Below the pieces are notes generated by a model. That model had not been told where the DNA came from. It saw only the letters and a list, made by a program, of their open reading frames with translations, and ran no database searches. This document shows, piece by piece, positions 16,265-20,852 of a stretch of 20,852 bases of DNA; position 1 is the first letter of the stretch, and every line of letters starts with the position of its first letter. A program made the position numbers and the translations under genes. Origin of the DNA: Gallionellaceae bacterium UBA6222 (lineage in GTDB: Bacteria > Pseudomonadota > Gammaproteobacteria > Burkholderiales > Gallionellaceae); NCBI GenBank assembly GCA_002421915.1, contig DISA01000053.1:1-20852 (forward strand), written 5' to 3'.

Positions 16265-18631
16265 ATGGCAACAAAAAAGATCGGACGTTTCAGCATCGTC
16301 CGCGAGTTGGGAAAAGGTGCCCAAGGCGCTGTCTATCTGGCGCAGGATACACAACTCGAACGCAAGGTGGCGATCAAGACACTGCGCCAGGGAGCGGCGC
16401 AACAGACACACAAATTGCTGCACGAGGCCCGCATCGTCAGCAATCTGCAACATGCCAACATCGTTCCCTTGTACGACGCGGGAGAGCAGCAGGGCGAACC
16501 CTATCTCGTGTATGCCTATGTCGAGGGAGGCACGCTGGCAAGAATGCTGAAGGATGGTCCACTGCCGCCGGTAAAATCGGCGGAAATCGCTTGCCAATTG
16601 CTGGATGCGCTTGATTATGCCCACCAGCAGGGAGTGATGCATCTGGATATCAAGCCTGCCAACATCATGCTGGGCCAGCGCGGTCTGCCCATGCTCATGG
16701 ATTTCGGCATTGCCAGACTGATCCATGAACAGGAGCGTGAAGGGGCAGAGGTCAGCGGCTCTCCGCAATACATGTCGCCAGAGCGCATTTCAAATGGCCG
16801 GGTGGATGCCAGTTCCGATCTGTATTCGGTCGGCATGGTACTGTACGAGATGGTCACAGGGGTGGCTGCCTACAGCGGGGATAACATATTCGAGGTGATG
16901 AATCGCGTGGCACACGAAACGGTCGTTAAACCCTCCGTCCACGCTCCCGCCTTGCACGAAAAACTGGAGGAGGTCATCCTCAAGTCGTGCGCGAAGCGCA
17001 AGGAGGATCGCTATCCCGATGCCGCGACCATGCGCAAGGCACTGAGGCAGTACCTGGGCGAGGGAGGCGAGGCCGCGTCCGGTGATGCGCACAGCACACT
17101 GGAATTCCTGCTGCGAAGGATGCGCAGCAAAAGCGACTTTCCGGCGCTGTCCGGCATCATTTCCGAGATAAACAACATCGTAGCATCGGACACCGAGAGC
17201 GCCGGCAATCTGGCGCGGGTGATCCTGCGCGACTTTGCGCTGACCAATAAATTGCTGCGACTGGTGAACACCGTCTCCTACGGACAGTTTGGCGGCAATA
17301 TCAATACCATCTCAAAAGCCGTCGTGATCATGGGCTTCGAGACGGTGCGCAACATCGCGATGTCGCTCATCATGCTCGAATTCATGCAAAACCGTTCCAT
17401 GGCACAGCAACTCAAGGACGAAGTGGTGGGCGCATTCTTCGCCGGCGTGGTGGCATCGGAGCTGGTTGCCGGGCGCCCCGCCCGTGACGTGGAAGAAGTG
17501 ATGATCTGTTCGATGTTTCACAACCTCGGGCGGATGCTGGTGATCTATTACTTCTTCGAGGAGCAACAGGAAATCACACGGCTCGTCGAACAGGGTCTGG
17601 ACGAGGAGCAGGCAGCTGTCAGGGTGCTGGGCCTGACCTATAACGAACTGGGCATCGGTGTGGCGCGTAACTGGAATTTTCCCAAGCGTTTGCTGATTGG
17701 TATGGGGAAATTGCCCCAGACGGAAAAAGTCAGAAAACCGCGCAGTGAGGAAGACGACCTGAAGGCGACGGTAAACCTGGCCAATGAACTGTGCGCGATC
17801 GCGGCATCCACCTCGCCTGGGGAAAAATCGCAGGCATTGAACCGCTTGCGCAACCGGTATGCCGAGGTGACAGATATATCCGAACGCAAACTCGGCGAAG
17901 CGATTGACGGCGGCTTGAAAGAACTGTCCAGCCGCTCCATGACGCTGGAGATCAACACCGCGCGCAGCCCGTTGATCGGCAATATCCGCAAATGGAGCGG
18001 CCATACGGTTGAGGAGCCGGCGGAGGTCCGGGCAGAACAAAACGGTCTGGATGGTGTGCACGGGATCGAATCGGCACTGGGTGACACCGCAAAGGCCGGC
18101 ACGGCGGGTCATGTGCCCGACCCAGAGGCCATACTGGGTGCAGGCATTCAGGATGTCACCAACACCCTGGTGGAGGAGTTCAACCTCAACGATTTGTTGC
18201 TGATGGTTCTGGAAACGATCTATCGCGGCCTCGGTTTCAAACGTGCGTTGATCTGCATTCGCGACAACAGATCGAATGTCATGGCCGCCCGCATCGGCTT
18301 TGGCGACGACGTGAGCAGGGTGATTCCACGCTTCCGCTTCAACCTCGCGTTCGAGCCGGACGTGTTCCACCTTGCCATAGACAAGGGTGCCGACATCATC
18401 ATCGAGAACGTGCAGGCACCAGCCATGGCCGGCAAGATACCCGCCTGGTATCGCGGATTGGTGGATGCGCAGAGTTTTGTTTTGCTGCCGGTGGTCGTCA
18501 ACAAAAAAGCGATCGGCCTGTTCTATGCGGATATGCAGCAGGCAGACAGCCTGAAACTGACCGAGAAGCAACTGTCATTGTTACGCACCCTGCGCAATCA
18601 GGCAGTGCTGGCGATCAAGCAGAAGATGTAG
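16265..18631 (+). CDS. Ser/Thr protein kinase fused to HDOD and GAF-like domains
   Basis: A 788-residue signalling protein. Residues about 8-265 are a Hanks-type kinase: glycine loop GKGAQG (16-21), VAIK with K38, catalytic loop HLDIKPAN (H126, D128), D146-F-G and MSPE. The usual HRD arginine is Leu127, so activation-loop control may differ from RD kinases. Residues about 275-490 match an HDOD domain (segments LLRLVNTVSYGQFGG, ISKAVVIMGFETVRNIAMSL, CSMFHNLGRML, GLTYNELGIGVARNWNFP), a phosphodiesterase-like fold usually without catalysis. Residues about 620-788 look like a GAF domain (RGLGFKRALICIRD, FVLLPVVVNKKAIGLFYADM, LRTLRNQAVLAI). No transmembrane segment is evident, so it is cytoplasmic. 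The start at 16265 is chosen by homology; a GTG at 16244 is possible. It stands alone, and no phosphatase or substrate gene is adjacent. Confidence 0.9.
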   Translation: MATKKIGRFSIVRELGKGAQGAVYLAQDTQLERKVAIKTLRQGAAQQTHKLLHEARIVSNLQHANIVPLYDAGEQQGEPYLVYAYVEGGTLARMLKDGPLPPVKSAEIACQLLDALDYAHQQGVMHLDIKPANIMLGQRGLPMLMDFGIARLIHEQEREGAEVSGSPQYMSPERISNGRVDASSDLYSVGMVLYEMVTGVAAYSGDNIFEVMNRVAHETVVKPSVHAPALHEKLEEVILKSCAKRKEDRYPDAATMRKALRQYLGEGGEAASGDAHSTLEFLLRRMRSKSDFPALSGIISEINNIVASDTESAGNLARVILRDFALTNKLLRLVNTVSYGQFGGNINTISKAVVIMGFETVRNIAMSLIMLEFMQNRSMAQQLKDEVVGAFFAGVVASELVAGRPARDVEEVMICSMFHNLGRMLVIYYFFEEQQEITRLVEQGLDEEQAAVRVLGLTYNELGIGVARNWNFPKRLLIGMGKLPQTEKVRKPRSEEDDLKATVNLANELCAIAASTSPGEKSQALNRLRNRYAEVTDISERKLGEAIDGGLKELSSRSMTLEINTARSPLIGNIRKWSGHTVEEPAEVRAEQNGLDGVHGIESALGDTAKAGTAGHVPDPEAILGAGIQDVTNTLVEEFNLNDLLLMVLETIYRGLGFKRALICIRDNRSNVMAARIGFGDDVSRVIPRFRFNLAFEPDVFHLAIDKGADIIIENVQAPAMAGKIPAWYRGLVDAQSFVLLPVVVNKKAIGLFYADMQQADSLKLTEKQLSLLRTLRNQAVLAIKQKM

Positions 18632-18664
18632 CTTGGACGTTGCTGTGGATTTCAGACGGGTTCG

Positions 18665-18714
18665 CAATGTTAGGAAGTCTGCGCGGATTTCTTGCCAAAC
18701 CGCGCGGAGGCGCG
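18665..18714 (+). repeat. Imperfect direct repeat, left copy
   Basis: Aligns without gaps over 45 positions to 20727-20771 with 33 identities. The core reads TCTTGCCAAACCGCGCGGAG here and TCTTGCTAAACTGCGCGGAG in the right copy; after one gap the GCGC-rich tail also matches. The two copies have the same orientation and bracket both toxin-antitoxin modules. Confidence 0.6.
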
Positions 18715-18761
18715 GGCGCTACGCCATTGTCAATAGGGCATGCAAACGTTGACACGTCAAT

Positions 18762-18881
18762 ATGGGATGGTTTTTTGAGCTGCAGGAGCTGGCAGCGTTG
18801 TGGTCGGAGGTGCGGATGCTGCGCATGGCATTGTCGGCGCGTGAGGCTCATCCGGTGAGCCTACGCCTGGTTAAATCTTGA
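18762..18881 (+). CDS. Small hypothetical ORF (39 aa)
   Basis: ATG at 18762 to TGA at 18879-18881 encodes 39 residues beginning MGWFFELQELAALWSEVRML and ending SLRLVKS. The first 28 residues would form an amphipathic helix with regular Leu/Ala/Met spacing, unlike random translation. A TTGAC/GTCAA palindrome ends two bases before the ATG; no good ribosome site is visible. I do not recognise it. It could be a fragment of a larger lost gene. Confidence 0.3.
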   Translation: MGWFFELQELAALWSEVRMLRMALSAREAHPVSLRLVKS

Positions 18882-18954
18882 TGGTTTGCGGCGGCCGGTA
18901 GATACCGGAGGCTGTCAGTTGCCTGGCTATCCTATCTGCCTTGATGTAGGCCAT
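18871..18954 (-). pseudogene. Coding-like remnant or small ORF downstream of relE
   Basis: On the minus strand, an ATG at 18954 opens 27 codons (MAYIKADRIARQLTASGIYR, then PPQTIKI) to TAA at 18871. The same frame stays open further upstream with a hydrophobic stretch (WLLVVSIDIIAT) but has no start codon before it runs into the toxin gene. A membrane helix followed by a basic helix and a proline-rich end looks like the 3' part of a small membrane protein. I do not recognise the family. It overlaps the end of the 39-aa plus-strand ORF. Confidence 0.3.
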
Positions 18955-19001
18955 CGTGGCGATGATGTCGATGGAGACAACCAGCAGCCATTGGGGGCGG
19001 T

Positions 19002-19262
19002 TTATCGGTACACTTCGCGGCGGTTGCCAACCCGCACCATCCATACGATCAATTCTCTGTCCCTGATCTCACAGATAAGCCGGTAGTCTCCGATCCGGTA
19101 GCGCCATTCCTTGTCGTTTCCCTTGAGTGCTTTCCCGCTGAATCGTGGGTTGATGGATGATTCGATCCTTGCTACCAGAACGGCTACCCGTTTTTGAATG
19201 GGCTTGTCCAGTTTGCGGAAAGCCTTTTCAGCTTCCGGCGACATTACGACCCTATAGGCCAA
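19002..19262 (-). CDS. relE: RelE/ParE-family toxin
   Basis: An 86-residue basic protein with the RelE fold signature: YRVVMSPEAEKAFRKLDKPIQKRV at the start, KALKGNDKEWRYRIGDYRLICEI in the middle and the late strand VWMVRVGNRREVYR. RelE toxins cleave mRNA in the ribosomal A site; the arginines in the YRIGDYR and VGNRREVYR segments fit catalytic and binding positions. The start at 19262 overlaps the antitoxin's last codons by 11 bases, a typical toxin-antitoxin arrangement. Length (80-95 in the family) and completeness suggest an active gene. ParE (gyrase poison) shares the fold; the conserved Arg pattern and RelB-like partner favour RelE. Confidence 0.87.
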   Translation of the reverse strand: MAYRVVMSPEAEKAFRKLDKPIQKRVAVLVARIESSINPRFSGKALKGNDKEWRYRIGDYRLICEIRDRELIVWMVRVGNRREVYR

Positions 19263-19488
19263 GTTCTTTCCTCAACTCGGAAAACGGGGTCATCTTGCCG
19301 CCCTTCTTTTTGGCTTCGGCAATCGCCCGACTATCTGCCATGTCTTCCAGATATTCCAGCAGGGCATTTTTTACGATGCTGGCGCGGGTGGTTTTGAAGT
19401 CTTTGGCGGCGTTGGATAGTGCGCGGTCTATGTCTTTGGTGATGCGCACAGCCGCTGGTTCTGCCTTGCGCGTTGCTGTTGTTGTCAT
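19252..19488 (-). CDS. relB: RelB/RHH-type antitoxin
   Basis: A 78-residue protein starting MTTTATRKAEPAAVRITKDI. The segment AAVRITKDIDRALSNAAKDF followed by KTTRASIVKNALLEYLEDM is a ribbon-helix-helix DNA-binding domain. The C-terminal KKKGGKMTPFSELRKELGL is the toxin-neutralising tail. The start at 19488 is preferred over the open frame to 19554 because GGAGGACA lies directly upstream (19493-19500 on the plus strand) and because the extra N-terminal residues resemble leader DNA. The gene precedes and overlaps relE. Direct repeats upstream are candidate operators for autoregulation. Confidence 0.85.
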   Translation of the reverse strand: MTTTATRKAEPAAVRITKDIDRALSNAAKDFKTTRASIVKNALLEYLEDMADSRAIAEAKKKGGKMTPFSELRKELGL

Positions 19489-19506
19489 GGTGTGTCCTCC
19501 AAGGCG

Positions 19507-19531
19507 TTTTGATGCTTTTGATGGTACACCA
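19507..19531 (-). promoter_or_regulatory. Candidate RelB operator (tandem repeat plus palindrome)
   Basis: The plus strand shows TTTTGATG twice (19507-19514 and 19516-19523) followed by TGGTACACCA (19522-19531), whose TGGT/ACCA arms are palindromic. Ribbon-helix-helix antitoxins usually bind short tandem or inverted repeats next to their promoter. The location 19-43 bases before the relB start fits. Confidence 0.45.
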
Positions 19532-19623
19532 AACAAGGATTGCATGAAATTCATATGAGGCAGCGATTACCTGCAGGTGGTCGAGTGGTGCAGTTCTTTA
19601 GCATGTTTTAACTTTAGTGAAGG

Positions 19624-19757
19624 TGATTAAGTCCGTCACACCTGCAAAAGTCGGTGTCCAGTCCATTGAAGAGGGGTAAGCAGGTAATCTGCGAAGCGGC
19701 TGCTCGCAAAACACTGGATTCCGGCCTTCGCCGGAATAACGAAAGAGGACTTAATCA
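19624..19757. mobile_element. MITE-like element with 11-bp terminal inverted repeats
   Basis: TGATTAAGTCC (19624-19634) and GGACTTAATCA (19747-19757) are perfect reverse complements bounding 134 bases. Inside is the hairpin ATTCCGGC-CTTC-GCCGGAAT (19718-19737), a palindrome type widely dispersed in proteobacterial genomes. Internal TCCAGT and ACTGGA also pair. There is no coding capacity, which fits a miniature non-autonomous element. No clear target-site duplication is seen. Confidence 0.55.
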
Positions 19758-19796
19758 GAATTTCCACAGCTTTGGGGAGTCATTACATAAAGTGTG

Positions 19797-19826
19797 TTGA
19801 GTGTCTGGTGCATTATGCATTACACT
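19797..19826 (+). promoter_or_regulatory. Candidate promoter and operator of the RHH/MazF module
   Basis: TTGAGT (19797-19802) and TACACT (19821-19826), both 4/6, are 18 bases apart. Between them lies the palindrome TGCAT-T-ATGCA (19809-19819), well placed for repression by the RHH antitoxin. The start codon follows at 19863 with AAAGG ahead of it. Confidence 0.4.
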
Positions 19827-19862
19827 TCGTAACACAAATTATGTTTCATAAAGGTGCACATC

Positions 19863-20180
19863 ATGTCCACGCTCAATCTGCGTTTGACCGACCAAATTGA
19901 CCGGCAACTTTCCCAAGAAGCCCATCGGGAAAATCGGACGCGCTCGGAAGTGGCGCGCGATGCGCTTGCCTGGTATCTCACTGAAATGGAAAAAAGCCGC
20001 TTTATGAACCAGCTCGTGGAAGAAGCGCGTGAGGCATATTCAAACGAGGACATCCGCCGGGAAGCGCTGGAAATCGCCGAAGAATTTATTCCGGCGGAAA
20101 ACGAAGCACTGGATGCCGCAGAAGGCCGCAAGATCGGAAAGTCGAAGCCCGGTAGCCAGAGCGAAAAATGGTGGAAATGA
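19863..20180 (+). CDS. Ribbon-helix-helix (CopG-like) antitoxin
   Basis: A 105-residue protein. The N-terminus STLNLRLTDQIDRQLSQEAH, then RENRTRSEVARDALAWYL, is a ribbon-helix-helix DNA-binding fold. The C-terminal half is helical and charged (MNQLVEEAREAY, RREALEIAEEFIPAENEAL), as in antitoxins that wrap their toxin. The start at 19863 is chosen because AAAGG lies 8 bases upstream; a GTG nine bases earlier is less likely. The C-terminus overlaps the MazF-like toxin gene, so translation is probably coupled and the ratio controlled. The longer-than-usual C-terminal tail (KPGSQSEKWWK) is of unknown role. Confidence 0.83.
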   Translation: MSTLNLRLTDQIDRQLSQEAHRENRTRSEVARDALAWYLTEMEKSRFMNQLVEEAREAYSNEDIRREALEIAEEFIPAENEALDAAEGRKIGKSKPGSQSEKWWK

Positions 20181-20542
20181 TGCGGCGCGGCGAAATCTGG
20201 GTTGCCAACCTTAATCCTCCGCGCGGTCGAGAGGTCGGCAAAATCCGCCCCGTGCTGATACTTCAGGACAATGCACTTACTGCAATCGGTACACCCATGA
20301 TCGTCGTTCTTCCCATGACCACCCAGGTTTACCCCGCTTTCAAGCAATGGAGGATAACCATCACAGCCCGCAGCCGTTTGCTGAAAGACTGCCAGGTGAT
20401 TGTGGATCAACCACGAACGCTCGACCGCTCCCGCTTCGGAGAAGGCCCGCTCGCCACATTGAGCGGGGAGGAGATGGTCGCTGTAGAGCGTGCCTTTCTT
20501 GGGATATGCGGAATGGCTCATCACGCTATTCGTCCACATTGA
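20177..20542 (+). CDS. MazF/PemK-family endoribonuclease toxin
   Basis: A protein of 121 residues in this start choice. MRRGEIWVANLNPPRGREVG, then KIRPVLILQDN, is the MazF/PemK hallmark; the basic RGREVGKIRP loop contains the catalytic arginine region. IVVLPMTTQV is the following strand with the conserved Thr, and CQVIVDQPRTLDRSRF the later one. MazF toxins cleave mRNA at short sequences. ATG codons at 20168, 20177 and 20180 are all in frame. The last two overlap the antitoxin stop (ATGATG), and family proteins usually begin at MRRGEIW, so 20180 is also good. The gene ends at 20542 with a complete C-terminus. This is a second toxin-antitoxin pair, unrelated to relBE, about 0.9 kb from it. Confidence 0.87.
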   Translation: MMRRGEIWVANLNPPRGREVGKIRPVLILQDNALTAIGTPMIVVLPMTTQVYPAFKQWRITITARSRLLKDCQVIVDQPRTLDRSRFGEGPLATLSGEEMVAVERAFLGICGMAHHAIRPH

Positions 20543-20578
20543 ATAACTCCGCCAACTTTGTTTTTGAATCCGCCGTTC

Positions 20579-20735
20579 CTGTTAGAACAGCGGGCTGGCA
20601 AATATCATTCAGCGAGCATTCCTTGCAGCGGTGCGGCACTCGCCACCGTGGTCGGTGTGCTGATCGAAGATGTTGGACGTGGTGCATATCGTGAAGCGCA
20701 GTCAGGATTGGTACGAGGCAGACGTGCAACGTTAG
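20579..20735 (+). pseudogene. Frameshifted and deleted relic of an ACR3 permease C-terminus
   Basis: Bases 20630-20668 match 15996-16034 of acr3 at 37 of 39 positions, including 30 identical consecutive bases, and encode SGAALATVVGVLIE in both. Eight bases are then missing (GTGCCGGT in acr3), shifting the frame. Afterwards the next frame reads MLDVVHIVKRSQDWYE, against MLSVVYIVRRSRDWYQ in acr3, and ends at TAG (20733-20735). Before the first block, LEQRAGKYH resembles LNKRAGEAH of acr3 with about 25 residues deleted between the blocks. The relic cannot make a functional permease. It comes from a second, diverged acr3 or from an old duplication. Confidence 0.8.
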
Positions 20736-20776
20736 AAAAGCAGTGCACTTCTCTTGCTAAACTGCGCGGAGCGCGA
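20727..20776 (+). repeat. Imperfect direct repeat, right copy
   Basis: Partner of 18665-18714; it begins within the last codons of the ACR3 relic. 33 of the first 45 bases are identical without gaps. It lies directly before the hairpin that precedes the CRISPR repeat. Confidence 0.6.
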
Positions 20777-20815
20777 CCCTGATAAGTCACCCCCTCGTGG
20801 GGTGGCTCATCAGGG
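20777..20815. repeat. Long hairpin next to the CRISPR repeat
   Basis: CCCTGAT (20777-20783) pairs with ATCAGGG (20809-20815). After one A-C mismatch, a further arm down to CACCCC/GGGGTG gives a stem of about 16 base pairs with one G-U pair and a five-base loop. It lacks a proper T-run on either side (TCTTG on the plus strand, TCGCG on the minus strand). It may end a transcript by structure alone. Confidence 0.6.
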
Positions 20816-20823
20816 TCTTGTTC

Positions 20824-20852
20824 CGGTTCATCCCCACGCGAGTGGGGAACAC
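20824..20852 (-). CRISPR. Single type I-E-like CRISPR repeat at the window edge
   Basis: The last 29 bases begin CGGTTCATCCCCAC and end GTGGGGAACAC, with the palindrome CCCCAC-GCGA-GTGGGG in the middle. This matches the 29-base repeat family of type I-E systems. Written 5'-3' on the minus strand it starts GTGTTCCCCAC and ends ATGAACCG, the usual crRNA tag, so the array would be transcribed leftward. This copy would then be the leader-distal last repeat, with the array lying beyond the window. Only one copy is visible, so an array is inferred, not shown. Confidence 0.6.

Larger units (their letters stand above)
18632..19001. other. Intergenic region with repeat boundary and small ORF remnants
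   Basis: This 370-base stretch holds no standard-length gene. It contains the left copy of a direct repeat (18665-18714), a TTGAC-AC-GTCAA palindrome (18749-18760), a 39-codon plus-strand ORF (18762-18881) and a minus-strand coding-like tail (18871-18954). The patchwork is consistent with decayed or rearranged DNA. Confidence 0.6.
19555..19862. other. Intergenic region between divergent toxin-antitoxin modules
   Basis: This stretch of about 300 bases carries no credible gene. It contains the MITE-like element (19624-19757) and, to its right, an AT-richer promoter region for the RHH/MazF pair. Confidence 0.7.
20543..20852. other. Terminal region without an intact gene
   Basis: The last 310 bases hold an ACR3 gene relic, the right copy of the direct repeat, a strong hairpin and one CRISPR repeat. 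No complete coding sequence is present. Confidence 0.7.

Noticed and set aside
17312..18571. Long open frame of 419 codons on the minus strand
   Set aside because: It lies wholly inside the kinase-HDOD-GAF gene; its composition (rich in H, Q, R) is typical of the antisense of GC-rich coding DNA, and it has no recognisable domain.
18640..18858. 72-codon plus-strand ORF
   Set aside because: Its translation is Cys/Arg-rich in the second half and covers the direct repeat; no domain-like pattern is present.
20777..20815. Second CRISPR repeat
   Set aside because: It shares the short CCCC/GGGG hairpin look but not the conserved repeat ends, and the 8-base distance to the true repeat is too short for a spacer.

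Overview
The window looks like a chromosomal segment of a GC-rich betaproteobacterium. Protein character and the tam, cls and nadA neighbourhoods suggest the Nitrosomonadales/Gallionellaceae-like group; this taxonomic call is inference and no rRNA marker is present. Most of the window (1 to about 18.6 kb) is dense, almost entirely plus-strand housekeeping and accessory metabolism. The last 2.2 kb is a mosaic of toxin-antitoxin modules, repeats, a gene relic and one CRISPR repeat.

Left part (1-7.3 kb): the 3' end of quinolinate synthase (nadA), then an endonuclease/exonuclease/phosphatase-fold protein and a ClsB-type cardiolipin synthase joined by an ATGA overlap. Next come a membrane-bound GGDEF-EAL protein whose sensor domain carries a c-type heme motif (CLACH), an Atm1/HMT-type ABC exporter, and a secreted PBP7-type D-Ala-D-Ala endopeptidase. 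A Rho-independent terminator follows. On the opposite strand lies a 35-residue single-helix ORF that is too short for usual gene calling.

Middle part (7.3-16.1 kb): an NhaD-type Na+/H+ antiporter, TamA (Omp85 barrel) and TamB (long periplasmic bridge) overlap by one base at each junction and form one operon. Next is an arsenic detoxification pair, thioredoxin-type arsenate reductase ArsC and ACR3 arsenite efflux permease. It is preceded by a nested inverted-repeat element and has no visible ArsR regulator.

Right part (16.1-20.85 kb): one gene encodes a Ser/Thr kinase, an HDOD domain and a GAF-like domain in a single protein, an unusual combination. After it lie a minus-strand RelB/RelE module, a MITE-like element with 11-bp terminal inverted repeats, and a plus-strand RHH/MazF (PemK) module. 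A frameshifted, internally deleted copy of the ACR3 C-terminus, a strong hairpin, and one type I-E-like CRISPR repeat exactly at the window end complete it. About 50-bp imperfect direct repeats (near 18665 and 20727) bracket the two toxin-antitoxin modules and the ACR3 relic, so this 2-kb stretch may be a discrete island.

The genes point to envelope biogenesis (cardiolipin, TAM, peptidoglycan endopeptidase), ion and metal handling (NhaD, Atm1-type exporter, ArsC/ACR3) and signalling (heme-linked c-di-GMP enzyme, kinase-HDOD-GAF). All functions are assigned by reading motifs; no database search was possible.
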